Source of the DNA: Methylocella sp.
GTDB lineage: Bacteria > Pseudomonadota > Alphaproteobacteria > Rhizobiales > Beijerinckiaceae
Direction: 5' to 3'
DNA length: 64,000 nucleotides
NCBI GenBank assembly: GCA_037200525.1
Contig: JBBCGG010000001.1
Span: 3,774,501 to 3,838,500 of the forward strand
Shown here: piece by piece, positions 27,957-38,841 of the stretch
How positions within the stretch are numbered: the first letter of the stretch is position 1
How the letters are laid out: every line of letters begins with the position of its first letter
The notes under the pieces: model-generated
Seen by the model: only the letters and a program-made list of their open reading frames with translations
Told to the model about the DNA's origin: nothing
Database searches by the model: none
Translations under genes and position numbers: made by a program

Positions 27957-28943
27957 ATGACCAAGGAAAGAGCATCCCTCGGCGCCTCGGCGCAAGGAAT
28001 TTGTTTGGCAGCCTTCGTTGCTATTGGAGCAACCGTCGCCGCTAACGCTGCGCCGGCGGTTATTGAGCTTCCGGGCGATCGCGCCTTTCCAGAAAGCATC
28101 ACGTCGACGTCGGACGGAACGCTCTACGTCAGCAGCTTGGCCAGCGGCGGCGTTCTTCGCGTTCGGCCCGGAGAATCGCAAGCCGAACCGTGGATAAAGC
28201 CGGGCGCCTTCGATACCCGGTCGACATTCGGCGTGCTGGCCGATGAACAATCGAACACTCTTTGGGTCTGCTCGAACGACGCATCTTCGATTGGCGTCCC
28301 TGGACCAAGTTCAGTCAAGGGCGCCTATCTGAAGGGATTTGATCTAAAGACAGGCGAAGGAAAATTCAGCGCCGCGCTCCCGGGCGAGCGCGCGCTTTGC
28401 AATGATATGACATATGGGCCGGACGGGTCCCTCTATGTAACCAATACCTTCGCTCCAGAAATTCTCCGGCTAAAGCCCGGCTCCAAGCAGTTGGAAGTCT
28501 GGGCGTCGGATCCTCTGTTACAGCCCCCGCCAAACGGCGCCGGCTTGGATGGGATTGCGTTCGGCGGCGACGGAAACGTTTACGTCAACACATACACGCC
28601 AAGCGATTTTTTCCGCGTCGATGTGAAAGACGGCGTGGCCGGCAAAGTCACTAAATTGAAGCCGTCGCGGCCGCTTACTAATCCGGACGTTATTCGGGCG
28701 CTTCACGGCAATAGCTTTTTGATGATCGAAGGCGGTGGAAGTCTCGACCACGTGACCGTAACCGGCGACGATGTTGCGATAGAGACGATCAAGGATGGTT
28801 TCATTCAACCCACCGGCGTCGCCAAGGTTGGAGACACGGCATGGGTGGCGGAAGGCCAACTCTCGAGCCTCGGATATCCGGCTAAGGGCGACGCGCCGAG
28901 GCTTCCGTTCCGCGTTTACGCCGTACCACTATCCTTGCACTAA
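27957..28943 (+). CDS. Periplasmic SMP-30/gluconolactonase-like beta-propeller protein
   Basis: 328 residues with a signal peptide (hydrophobic ~12-30, ending AANAA). Repeated blade motifs are visible: ITSTSDGTLYVSSLASGGVLRV, MTYGPDGSLYVTN and IAFGGDGNVYVN, the pattern of SMP-30/NHL-type six-bladed propellers. The function may be lactone hydrolysis or only binding; the metal ligands of gluconolactonase could not be verified. It precedes another secreted beta-propeller dehydrogenase by 120 bases in the same direction. Confidence 0.72.
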   Translation: MTKERASLGASAQGICLAAFVAIGATVAANAAPAVIELPGDRAFPESITSTSDGTLYVSSLASGGVLRVRPGESQAEPWIKPGAFDTRSTFGVLADEQSNTLWVCSNDASSIGVPGPSSVKGAYLKGFDLKTGEGKFSAALPGERALCNDMTYGPDGSLYVTNTFAPEILRLKPGSKQLEVWASDPLLQPPPNGAGLDGIAFGGDGNVYVNTYTPSDFFRVDVKDGVAGKVTKLKPSRPLTNPDVIRALHGNSFLMIEGGGSLDHVTVTGDDVAIETIKDGFIQPTGVAKVGDTAWVAEGQLSSLGYPAKGDAPRLPFRVYAVPLSLH

Positions 28944-29063
28944 AAAGATCCTCCAGCGGAGCTGTTAGCTGCTGGTCTGGCCGATGGAGCCAATTGCCTG
29001 ATAAGATGAAACGCTGGCGGTGCGGGCGCTGCTCGACCGCCTTAAATTGGGGGAGTTTGGCGA

Positions 29064-30836
29064 ATGAAATATCGCATGAAGAGTGGCGGGCGTACTTTGC
29101 CGACTGCGACGGCTGGCGTCCTGATCGCCGCCGCTCTGCAGCTGGGCGGCGCATCCGCGCAAGAGGCTGGCGCGGCGCGTCCGCAGGATGCTTGCGTCGG
29201 CGACGCCGGCGGCATCACCTTGCCGCGCGGTTTCTGCGCGACGGTGTTCGCGGATAATATCGGTCATGCCCGACAGCTCGTGGTCGCGCCGAACGGCGTC
29301 GTCTACGTCAACACTTGGAGCGGTCGCTATTACAAAAATGACAATCCGCCGGCTGGGGGATTTTTAGTCGCTCTCAAGGACACCAAGGGCGATGGCCACG
29401 CCGACGTGACTGCCCGCTTCGGGGAGTCGTTCGCCGAGGGAAGCCACGGCGGGACGGGCATTGGCCTTTATAAGGATGGCCTCTACGCCGAAGTCAATGA
29501 TCGCATCATTCGCTTCGCCTTGTCGGCCGGCGACGTCGCTCCCAAAGGCAAAGCGGAAACGATCGTCTCCGGCATGCCGGTTACCGGCGATCATCCCATG
29601 CATCCTTTCATCATCGATCAGGATGGTAATATTTTGGTCGATCTAGGCTCCGCGACGAACGCCTGCGAGGAAAAGAACCGCATGCCGCAGTCGCCTGGAA
29701 ACGAGCCATGCAAGGAACAAGAAACGCGCGGCGGCGTCTGGCGCTACGACGCGAATAAGACCGGCCAGCAATTCTCGCCCGCGGAACGCTATGCAACGGG
29801 CATTCGCAACGGCGAAGGCTTCTCCTCCGACGCGGCAGGGCGGATCTTCGTGACGCAGCACGGCCGCGATCAACTCTATGAAGACTGGCACCAGTTCTTC
29901 ACCGCTCAACAGGGTCAAGACCTTCCCGCGGAGGAAGTGGTTCAGCTGGTGCGCGGCGGCGATTACGGATGGCCGAAGTGCTATTTCGACAATAGCCAGC
30001 AGAAGCTAGTGCTCGCTCCGGAATATGGCGGCGACGGCGGCAAGAAGGTCGGCGCTTGCTCAGAGAAAAAAGGGCCCGCAGCGGTGTTTCCGGGGCACTG
30101 GGCGCCAAACGATCTGAAATTTTATAATGGCAAAGACTTTCCGGCCGCCTACCGGGGCGGAGCCTTCATCGCCTTCCACGGTTCGTGGAATCGGGCGCCG
30201 GGTCCCCAGGGCGGCTACAACGTAGTCTTCCAGCCCTTCGCCGACGGCAAGGCCTCTGGTCCTTACGCGGTCTTCGCCGATGGCTTCGCGGGAGCCGTAA
30301 AGGAGCCTGGAAGGGCTACCTACCGGCCATCGGGTCTCGCTGTGGGACTGGACGGCGCGCTCTACATCACAGACGATGTGCTCGGGCGCATTTGGCGCGT
30401 AACCTATAAAGGCGCCCCCAACGCCGCCGTCGAGGCGGCCCCAGCGCCTGTCGTAGCCGCTTCGACCTCGGCTGGCGCCTTGCCGCCGGAAGGCGTTCAT
30501 CCGGACGCCGGCCTCCCGACGCCTCCAGGCGCGACCAAGGAGCAGGTTGCGCTGGGCGGCCGCATCTTCCTCGGCGAGGTCGGCGGCGCAACATGCGCCG
30601 GCTGTCATGGAACGGACGCCAAGGGCACCCCGGTGGGAGCCGATCTCACCAGCGGCAAGTGGCTGTGGAGCGATGGAAGCCTTGAGGGCATCACAAAGAC
30701 GATCGTCAACGGAGTTCCGGAGCCGAAGGAGCACAATGGCGCTATGCCGCCGATGGGAGGCGTAGAGCTCTCTCAGGCCGAGATAGCCGCCACGGCTGCC
30801 TATGTTTGGGCTCTGGGTCACCAGAACGCGCCTTGA
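29064..30836 (+). CDS. PQQ-dependent sugar dehydrogenase-like beta-propeller with C-terminal cytochrome c
   Basis: 590 residues, secreted (signal about 10-33, ending ASAQ). Residues ~45-450 resemble the sorbosone/aldose dehydrogenase propeller: LPRGFCATVFADNIGHARQL, NEPCKEQETRGGVWRYD, RNGEGFSSDAAGRIFVTQHGRDQL and GGAFIAFHGSWNR. A c-type haem site CAGCH lies at 511-515 with a likely axial Met in GAMPPMGG. It presumably oxidises a sugar or alcohol in the periplasm and passes electrons to its own haem. GGGGGAG precedes the ATG. The cofactor is inferred from family. Confidence 0.82.
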   Translation: MKYRMKSGGRTLPTATAGVLIAAALQLGGASAQEAGAARPQDACVGDAGGITLPRGFCATVFADNIGHARQLVVAPNGVVYVNTWSGRYYKNDNPPAGGFLVALKDTKGDGHADVTARFGESFAEGSHGGTGIGLYKDGLYAEVNDRIIRFALSAGDVAPKGKAETIVSGMPVTGDHPMHPFIIDQDGNILVDLGSATNACEEKNRMPQSPGNEPCKEQETRGGVWRYDANKTGQQFSPAERYATGIRNGEGFSSDAAGRIFVTQHGRDQLYEDWHQFFTAQQGQDLPAEEVVQLVRGGDYGWPKCYFDNSQQKLVLAPEYGGDGGKKVGACSEKKGPAAVFPGHWAPNDLKFYNGKDFPAAYRGGAFIAFHGSWNRAPGPQGGYNVVFQPFADGKASGPYAVFADGFAGAVKEPGRATYRPSGLAVGLDGALYITDDVLGRIWRVTYKGAPNAAVEAAPAPVVAASTSAGALPPEGVHPDAGLPTPPGATKEQVALGGRIFLGEVGGATCAGCHGTDAKGTPVGADLTSGKWLWSDGSLEGITKTIVNGVPEPKEHNGAMPPMGGVELSQAEIAATAAYVWALGHQNAP

Positions 30837-31267
30837 ACGGACCAAAAGCGGCGAGCTCTATGTTCGCCGCTGATTGCTCCGCGAACCGCTGAGATCGATG
30901 GCCTTGCAACAAGGTCTTGATGAGAGGGCAGAGGCTCTCTCATCAAATGCTAAATGCAGCACCGCTGAACACGCCTCCGCCGAGAGGTCGCAAACGCGAT
31001 CCCTGTCCGCTCGGACGCTGCGTCCTTCCTCGACGGCGCGTCCTTACGAGTAAGGGACAGCGCAAAAGTCGGATGCTAACCGGATGGGCTTGCGCCGGTC
31101 GCCTCATGATCAGGCTGTTTTTCAAGTCAACTTATTGCGTCGCGTCGGTCTCCGCGCCCTACCCGCTCGCGATAGTCCTTCTTAGCGCTTCGGTTTGGCA
31201 GGCCGAGGACGCCCAATGACCGCCGAACCATTCGAACAGCCAATTTACAGAAGGGAAAGAAACAGCC
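30837..31267. other. Intergenic region with two strong hairpins, no gene
   Basis: 431 bases with no recognisable coding sequence. AGCGGCGA (30847-30854) pairs with TCGCCGCT (30864-30871) ten bases after the dehydrogenase stop. TTGATGAGAG (30917-30926) pairs with CTCTCATCAA (30937-30946) around a ten-base loop. Neither is followed by a T run, so they may be Rho-associated 3' ends or leader structures of azoR. Confidence 0.5.
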
Positions 31268-32937
<1,670 letters not shown>

Positions 32938-32992
32938 CATATTGATCCGAGGCTCCGACGGCGCTTTGCGCCGCGAGCATGGAGCCATGCGC

Positions 32993-33856
32993 TCAAGGTT
33001 GGAAAGTTGCCTGCGCCTCGCCGGCGTTCGAGACCGATGACGGCGGAGGCAACTCAGTGACATCATAGGCCCAGACGCGAAACGATTTTAGGACATGCGG
33101 GCCGAACGAGTTGATGAGAGGAATGTCCGCCGCGTCGCGCCCGCGCGCCACGACTATGCGCCCGATCCGCCGCACATTATTGCGAGGATCGAAGGTCCTC
33201 CAGCGCCCGCCGAGATACACTTCGATCCAGGCGCTGAAGTCCATCGGATCGACAATGGGCACGCCAATATCGCCGAGATAACCGTTGATGTAACGCGCGG
33301 GAATATTCATGCAGCGGCATAGGGCGATGGCGAGATGAGCGTAGTCGCGGCAAACGCCGATGCGTTCCTGATAGGCCTCGAAGGCCGTTCGAGTGGAGCG
33401 AGCGTTGTGATAGCCGAATGTGATCTGCTGCTTTACGAAGTCACAGATCGCCTGCACCCGTCTCCATCCTGGCGCAACGCGCTCGAATAGGTCCCACGCG
33501 ATCTGGCTCAGTCTGTCGGTCTCGCAGTAGCGGCTTCCCATCAGATAGACGAGGCAGTCGTCCGGCAGCTGCGCCACGGGGATCTCCTCAGCGTCAGGAT
33601 CGAGCGGGTCGAGAGCTCCATCATCCTCGACCGTGCCATCGCCCCAGATTGCAAGGTCGCCAGCCGGCGCGACGAAGCGGCGGCAGACATTGCCGAAAAG
33701 ATCGTGATACGTCCTCGTGGCGATGGTGGGAGTGGTGATCACCTTCTCAGGGGATCTGACGTCAGCCAGCCTCTCGTCGTGAACGGTCAGTAGGCACACC
33801 ATGGCCGTCGGCTGCGCGCAGTTGATCGTGATGTCATAGCCGTATCTGATCAGCAT
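32993..33856 (-). CDS. Transglutaminase-like cysteine protease family protein
   Basis: 287 residues. An N-terminal beta region (TransGlut_N-like) precedes a transglutaminase core with the nucleophile in GVCRDYAHLAIALCRCMNIPAR. The usual HAW motif is replaced by DFSAWIEVYLGG, so the canonical His is Ser, while the FDPRNN Asp is kept. A second histidine (DYAH) is close to the Cys. ATG 33856 with GGGG upstream is preferred to the open frame from 33979. Whether it is catalytic is open; related bacterial proteins of this type are mostly of unknown function. Confidence 0.8.
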   Translation of the reverse strand: MLIRYGYDITINCAQPTAMVCLLTVHDERLADVRSPEKVITTPTIATRTYHDLFGNVCRRFVAPAGDLAIWGDGTVEDDGALDPLDPDAEEIPVAQLPDDCLVYLMGSRYCETDRLSQIAWDLFERVAPGWRRVQAICDFVKQQITFGYHNARSTRTAFEAYQERIGVCRDYAHLAIALCRCMNIPARYINGYLGDIGVPIVDPMDFSAWIEVYLGGRWRTFDPRNNVRRIGRIVVARGRDAADIPLINSFGPHVLKSFRVWAYDVTELPPPSSVSNAGEAQATFQP

Positions 33857-34354
33857 CCAATCCCCGCTCTCTGAAGCCGCATGAGCGATGGCCCTCACAA
33901 GGCTGGGCGCCCACCGGCAGCGTATGTGCGAATTTCTTTGCGGGTCTGTCGCCGGCCGATCTCCGCGCCTCGGAGGCAAATTTTAGCTGCGGCTCACATC
34001 ACCTGCGTAAAAGCTTATTCTCCCTAAAGGATAAAATCAAACAAAATCAAGCAAATATAGAACCGGTGCAAATACGCAGGAGGCCGCGCGCCGATAGGCC
34101 GGAACGGCCACGCAGAACTCTCAGAGGCGAAGGATCACGGGTTCGATTTAGCGCGGATTACTTAAATCTGTTACAGTCGAGTTTAATTGCGCTCGACGCC
34201 CTTTGGCCGCCATATTGCGCCAACGACATGGCGCCGAAGATTTCAATTTGCGCCTCGACATCTGGCGCCGTCCTTGCGCATTAATTGGCCTGTCGTTCGA
34301 CAAGCCCCCGGCTTCCCGACAACTTTGGCTATTTCCTAAGCAAGGAGCGCATCC
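33857..34354. other. Divergent intergenic region upstream of amiE
   Basis: 498 bases, AT-rich around 34010-34070 with repeated AAATCAA units. An inverted pair CCTGCGTA (34002-34009) and TACGCAGG (34073-34080) brackets this tract. No gene recognised. A sigma-54-like promoter is annotated separately. Confidence 0.5.
34262..34278 (+). promoter_or_regulatory. Candidate sigma-54 (-24/-12) promoter of amiE
   Basis: CTGGCGCCGTCCTTGCG fits the RpoN pattern YTGGCACGRNNNTTGCW with exact spacing of the invariant GG and GC and three mismatches at less constrained positions. It would start transcription about 65 bases before the amiE ATG. RpoN control is expected for an amidase releasing ammonia; this is inference. 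Confidence 0.5.
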
Positions 34355-35461
34355 ATGATGCATGGTGATATTTCGAGCAGCAACGACAGCGTCGGCGTTG
34401 CTGTCGTCAACTACAAAATGCCTCGGCTTCACACCAAAGCCGAGGTTTTGGACAATGCGCGAAAAATTGCCGATATGGTAATCGGGATGAAGAGCGGCCT
34501 GCCCGGCATGGACCTCGTCATTTTCCCCGAATATTCGACCCACGGCATCATGTATGACGAAGCCGAAATGTATGCGACCGCCTCCGTCGTGCCCGGCGAA
34601 GAGACGGCGATCTTCGCCGCCGCCTGCCGCAAGGCCAAAGTCTGGGGCGTGTTCTCGCTGACTGGCGAGCGTCACGAAGAGCATCCGCATAAAGCGCCCT
34701 ATAACACGCTCATTCTGATGAACGACGAGGGCGAGATCGTTCAAAAATACCGCAAAATAATGCCATGGACGCCAATCGAGGGCTGGTATCCGGGCGACCG
34801 CACTTATGTGTCGGATGGGCCGAAGGGTCTGAAAATCAGCCTGATCATCTGTGACGACGGCAACTATCCGGAAATCTGGCGCGATTGCGCAATGCGCGGG
34901 GCGGAGCTGGTAATCCGTTGCCAGGGCTATATGTATCCGGCGAAAGAACAGCAGATCCTCATGTCGAAGGCGATGGCCTTCGCCAATAATTGCTATGTCG
35001 CCGTGGCGAATGCGGCAGGGTTCGACGGCGTCTATACTTACTTCGGCCATTCAGCGCTCATCGGCTTCGACGGCCGCACCTTGGGCGAATGCGGCACCGA
35101 GGAAATGGGCATTCAATATGCCGGCCTTTCGAAATTCCTCATCCGCGATGCGCGCAAGAATCAGCAGTCCGAGAACCACCTCTTCAAACTGTTGCACCGC
35201 GGTTATACAGGCCTGATCAATTCCAAAGAGAATCAACCTGGCCTCGCCGAATGCCCTTATGATTTCTATCGGCGCTGGATCGAAAATCCGGAAGCTACGC
35301 GTGAGGCCGTCGAGGCGATCACCCGGCCCGCGCTCGGCACTGAAGAATGCCCCATCGATGGAATTCCGCCGGCCGCAAAAGCTAAAGCGCCCATGAAGTT
35401 GTCTGAAGCGCGGCAGAAAAAGGGCGCATCGACTCGGCCGCTCAAAGCCGCTTCGAGATAG
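34355..35461 (+). CDS. amiE: Aliphatic amidase
   Basis: 368 residues, closely resembling Pseudomonas AmiE, which hydrolyses short aliphatic amides such as acetamide to acid and ammonia. [20 protein letters not shown] opens the protein. The nitrilase-fold triad is in place: Glu in [14 protein letters not shown], Lys in [17 protein letters not shown], Cys in [13 protein letters not shown]. The C-terminal ~25 residues are basic and longer than in Pseudomonas. AAGGAG precedes the ATG. Belongs functionally with the fmd/urt cluster to its right. Confidence 0.94.
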   Translation: MMHGDISSSNDSVGVAVVNYKMPRLHTKAEVLDNARKIADMVIGMKSGLPGMDLVIFPEYSTHGIMYDEAEMYATASVVPGEETAIFAAACRKAKVWGVFSLTGERHEEHPHKAPYNTLILMNDEGEIVQKYRKIMPWTPIEGWYPGDRTYVSDGPKGLKISLIICDDGNYPEIWRDCAMRGAELVIRCQGYMYPAKEQQILMSKAMAFANNCYVAVANAAGFDGVYTYFGHSALIGFDGRTLGECGTEEMGIQYAGLSKFLIRDARKNQQSENHLFKLLHRGYTGLINSKENQPGLAECPYDFYRRWIENPEATREAVEAITRPALGTEECPIDGIPPAAKAKAPMKLSEARQKKGASTRPLKAASR

Positions 35462-36102
35462 ATCGGGCGGAAGTCAGACTTCTAGTCTTAGCACGTCACA
35501 AACCATCCGCCTCATCGATCGCATTGTCAGAACCGACTCGATGAGGCGTTCGCCGGGCGCGCGAGCCAGCGTGAACATCGTGGCGTCGTCGACGTATTCA
35601 AGCATGCGTAGCACGCGCGCGTCGGCGGCTGCGTGATTCACCTAGGCCACAAGGCTCCGGCCCGAGCGAACGCTGTCTCTATCGTCGTCTCGCGCGTTCC
35701 AATTGCCTGCCATCGTCGAGCGACCCAACCAATCCTGCACGATCAATGCAGCGCGAATCTTTTGGCATCGCCAACCGCCTGAGATCGCTCCAAGACGGTT
35801 AAGATAGCGGACCTCGAGGCCTGCGCGTCAGCATTCGCCATCGATCCGCATATCTTCGACGGTTTTCCTCAATGCCGAAATGAAGACGCGCGCTCCCGCG
35901 CGGGGACTGCAGCTGGCCTAACGCCATATGCCGATATCAGCGCCGCGACTTCCACCGAGCCACAGCGTCAGACGGTTGCAAAGCCCCCGCCGCTAGCGCG
36001 CGCAACAATCGGCTGCTTCGGTCGATTCGGAAGGGACCACCTTAGCCCAACGGGCCATGGTCTCATTCGCCGGCCGGGCTATTCTCTTGCAGCAAATACA
36101 AA
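35462..36102. other. Gene-poor stretch between amiE and the porin
   Basis: About 640 bases without an intact gene. The minus strand from 35916 to 35474 can be read in a single frame with protein-like composition but two in-frame stops; it is entered separately as a possible decayed gene. The remainder shows nothing recognisable. Confidence 0.5.
35474..35916 (-). pseudogene. Possible decayed gene, unidentified
   Basis: One minus-strand frame reads ARVFISALRKTVEDMRIDGEC, a stop, RAGLEVRYLNRLGAISGGW and further residues to GRSLVA, a second stop, then VNHAAADARVLRMLEYVDDA and on to CDVLRLEV and a final stop. Composition is unlike the Arg/Ala/Ser-rich shadow frames elsewhere. No family was recognised. 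It could still be chance. Confidence 0.25.
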
Positions 36103-36132
36103 ACAGCCGACGGGCAAAAGCTCGTCGGCTGT
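36103..36132 (-). terminator. Intrinsic terminator of the porin gene
   Basis: ACAGCCGACG (36103-36112) pairs perfectly with CGTCGGCTGT (36123-36132), extended by a G-T wobble and two GC pairs around an AAAA loop. On the minus strand the stem is followed by TTTTGTATTTG. It stands 31 bases after the porin stop. Confidence 0.8.
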
Positions 36133-36163
36133 CAGCATCTGTCGTTATGTCAGCCGTTGCGGA

Positions 36164-37648
36164 TCAGCCTTTAGCCGATGCGCCCAGCAAGATCCCGATT
36201 GGGACAACAAAAGTTCCGCCGATATAAACGCCGTCTTTCGGACGGGCCGCCGTTACCGGATTAAAGAAGCTGTTAGGGTTGATGAGGTATTGAAACACCG
36301 GCTCGAAAGCAAGACCCTCCGGCAACTCGATATGGGCGTTGGCCTCGATAATATATTTGTTGCGGTTGAACGGAGCGCCGCTGCCTCCAGCCGCGAAATT
36401 CGCCGCGGCCAAGTAGGAGTTATAATTCGGATTCAGCTGCTCCCAATTGAACTTGAGGCCAAATCGATCGTCAGGACGGCCTGCAAACGGCGACATCAAT
36501 TTGGCGCCGACGTAGACAGAGGTGGAAATCGGAACCGTCGAATCGATTGCGGTGCCGGCGCTGCCGTAGAGAGCAACCCTCATTGGCGCCGCGTTGGTGG
36601 CGTCTTTTCCGCCATCGGCGCGCCAGACAACCTGCTCGCCTTGGAAGACGACGCCAGTCGTCACGGGTTGCATCTTTACAGGGCCGCCGAACGCGGTGGC
36701 GACGTTGAAGTCTTCGTGAGGCACGGTGTTGAGGAAACCTGTGACCGAAAAGGTTCCCGGATAGGTGGTTGTCTTAAGGGTCGTCTTCGAGCCGATTTCC
36801 GCCATGCCGATGACGCCCTTCGGATCCTCTTGGTCAAACCACCTGTAGCCCGTCTGGGAGTTTGGGCCTGGGCTGCCAGAAAACACGCCAGCCTCAGCGT
36901 AAATAGGCGAGTCCGTTTTATAGGCTAGATTCGCGCCCCAGACACCGCGCTGCGGCGAGGTCCAACCAGCGTTCTCGTAGAGAATGTCCTGGAAGCAGCT
37001 GTTGATCGAATCGCAGTTCGGAGCCGCGTAATAGCGATCCGCATGCGTTTTACCGATTTCGAAATCGAGCCTGTCATCAAACAGCTTCTGCTCTAGGGTC
37101 ATGACAGAAAGCCAAGCGGTAGGCGGCGTAAATGGGGGTTGAAAGCCCGTCGTGCTATCGCCGATTTGGGGAGCGAGATTCAAGTTCTCGACAATGCCGA
37201 AGAACGTATTTTCATAATGGAGCGAGGTGCCGTTGAAACCTAGGGTCTTGCCTAGATCAATGTCGCCTCCGACGATGAAATAGGCTGCGTTCGAGTAGCG
37301 TCCCGTCACCAAGCCAGCGCTCGGGTTGCCCTGAACGAAATCAAGCGCCAAAGCGTGAAACGTATAACCTTGCGCAGCCAATGGCGCGAAGATCGGGGCG
37401 AGCGGTCCGTTGAACCCGGGCGCCACGTCCGGCTTCACAAGTCCCACCACAAGGTTGGGGTTGACATCCCCCGGCTCCGCGCCGGGGGGCGCTTCAGCAA
37501 CGCCCTGTTGCGCGAATGCGCCCGATGTCAAGCTTAGGAACGCAGCGAAGGACAATCCGCTGATGATGCTTGACCGAACCCTTCGTCCTTTTGATAGCGA
37601 CGCCGGCGATGGCGGGCGAGATGCGGGCGAAGCAGTTGTTTTCGACAT
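36164..37648 (-). CDS. Outer-membrane porin, OprB-like carbohydrate-selective type
   Basis: 494 residues with a long basic N-terminus, a hydrophobic signal segment (SGLSFAAFLSLTSGAFA, ~31-47) and then alternating beta-strand sequence typical of a barrel, e.g. FGLKFNWEQLNPNYN and YIIEANAHIELPEGLAFEPVFQYL. The domain resembles OprB. ATG 37648 with GGGAG upstream is used; the frame is open to 37864. In Methylophilus methylotrophus a porin (FmdC) is encoded with formamidase and amide-transport genes, so a role in amide or urea entry is plausible here but inferred from context. Confidence 0.8.
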   Translation of the reverse strand: MSKTTASPASRPPSPASLSKGRRVRSSIISGLSFAAFLSLTSGAFAQQGVAEAPPGAEPGDVNPNLVVGLVKPDVAPGFNGPLAPIFAPLAAQGYTFHALALDFVQGNPSAGLVTGRYSNAAYFIVGGDIDLGKTLGFNGTSLHYENTFFGIVENLNLAPQIGDSTTGFQPPFTPPTAWLSVMTLEQKLFDDRLDFEIGKTHADRYYAAPNCDSINSCFQDILYENAGWTSPQRGVWGANLAYKTDSPIYAEAGVFSGSPGPNSQTGYRWFDQEDPKGVIGMAEIGSKTTLKTTTYPGTFSVTGFLNTVPHEDFNVATAFGGPVKMQPVTTGVVFQGEQVVWRADGGKDATNAAPMRVALYGSAGTAIDSTVPISTSVYVGAKLMSPFAGRPDDRFGLKFNWEQLNPNYNSYLAAANFAAGGSGAPFNRNKYIIEANAHIELPEGLAFEPVFQYLINPNSFFNPVTAARPKDGVYIGGTFVVPIGILLGASAKG

Positions 37649-38693
37649 TATGAACTCCCATGGATAAGTCAGACCATGAATCAAGAGGCCTCTCGACCAG
37701 CGTGCATTCGGATCTGGAGTAACTGCGGCAGCTCCGCCATCGCAGGACATTCTAGTAGACCTCGTGCGCTGCAAGCCCTCACAGCGCTCGCATTCAAACC
37801 GTATGAATAGCGTCGCGGCCTCTTGATCTGCGGCCGCACGCTCACTTGCCCGCGCTTCCATCAAACAAATATCGGCTCACGATTCTGAGGCCGATTTCCG
37901 TAACGGAAACGGGCCTATTCGCTTCGATTTAGCGGCGATCGATTAACTGCGCCGGCGGCAGCCGATAGCCGAGGCGATGTTCCAGAAGTCTCCCTACTGT
38001 GCATTTGTCATTTGCGCGTAGTCGCTCAAACTACTTTACGCATCTCTCATGCTCTAAATTAGATTCCGTGAACGCGTCATGTCAATCAGTCTAAAACTCG
38101 TTGTTCTTTACAGTGATATCATTGTCACAGTGAAATAGCCGGTCAATGAGCGAGGCCAAACGTATTCTGAAAATATAGCTTTGGGGATAATCAAGGCGAT
38201 CAAGGCAACCGCATCGTTCGGAAACTAGGCAACATATGCGGGATGATGACCGAACATTAGTCAACACGACTACGCATTAGCGCCTAGCTGACCATTTTCG
38301 GTCCAGCATGGCGGGTGAAATCGAAACGGTTTTATCAACGTTTTCGCGCGCCCACCGGCGCGGCCCTGACAATACCTCCAGAACAAAGCTAATCGCGCGC
38401 AGGCTTGCGACACTTTGACCCTTGATTATCGATTTGAACGCTGGCCGGCGAAAAACCAACTTCTTATATTCGTCAGTCATCATTGACGCCGCGATTGTGG
38501 GGGCTGAGACTATCTCGCAGTCCAATAAGGCCGGTCTATCGACGCTATACGCGTCGAGCCGCGATTGCGCGGCGCATCAGCTCCCGCGGAGCCGGCGAGG
38601 CTCCGACATCACGCTATATCTGTTCGGGCGGGCGAGGGATTGAGGCTTCAGCCTGGTTGCGCGGCGCGGGCGGCGCATCGCGCTTAAAGATCG
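37649..38693. other. Long intergenic region upstream of the porin
   Basis: About 1 kb. The first 600 bases next to the porin are AT-richer and presumably regulatory; no promoter could be fixed. The only frame with protein-like composition is 38277-38483 (minus), entered separately. Nothing else recognisable. Confidence 0.5.
38277..38483 (-). CDS. Hypothetical small protein
   Basis: 68 residues starting MMTDEYKKLVFRRPAFKSII, with a balanced composition (Ile, Lys, Phe, Val) unlike shadow frames. No domain, membrane segment or family was recognised and no clear ribosome-binding site precedes the ATG. The frame can extend to a TTG at 38525. It may be chance. Confidence 0.25.
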   Translation of the reverse strand: MMTDEYKKLVFRRPAFKSIIKGQSVASLRAISFVLEVLSGPRRWARENVDKTVSISPAMLDRKWSARR

Positions 38694-38840
38694 AGCATGA
38701 TCGCTCCAATGAGTCGACCATGCTCCTGATTCGTTTATCTCAACGCATGACCACGAAAAGTCCGCAACTTTTCGGGGTCATGTTCGCTCTCTCCAACGCA
38801 TGACCTTGTCCGAAAAGTCAGCAACTTTTCGGGGCCATGC
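38694..38840. repeat. Cluster of three REP-like palindromes
   Basis: Palindrome 1: GAGCATG (38694-38700) and CATGCTC (38719-38725). Palindrome 2, 38746-38782: CATGACCACGAAAAGT, five-base loop, ACTTTTCGGGGTCATG, a 16-bp stem with one mismatch. Palindrome 3, 38798-38840, has the same GCATGACC...CGAAAAGT / ACTTTTCGGGGCCATGC arms and starts one base after the fmdB stop. This GCATGA-CCGAAAA-TTTTCGG-TCATGC type is a familiar dispersed extragenic repeat of Rhizobiales. Copies 2 and 3 likely also act as a 3' end for the fmd operon. Confidence 0.8.
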
Positions 38841-38841
38841 T

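Noticed and set aside
38694-38840. CRISPR-like repeats
   Set aside because: Repeats are palindromes with unequal spacing and no spacer-repeat periodicity; they are REP-like.
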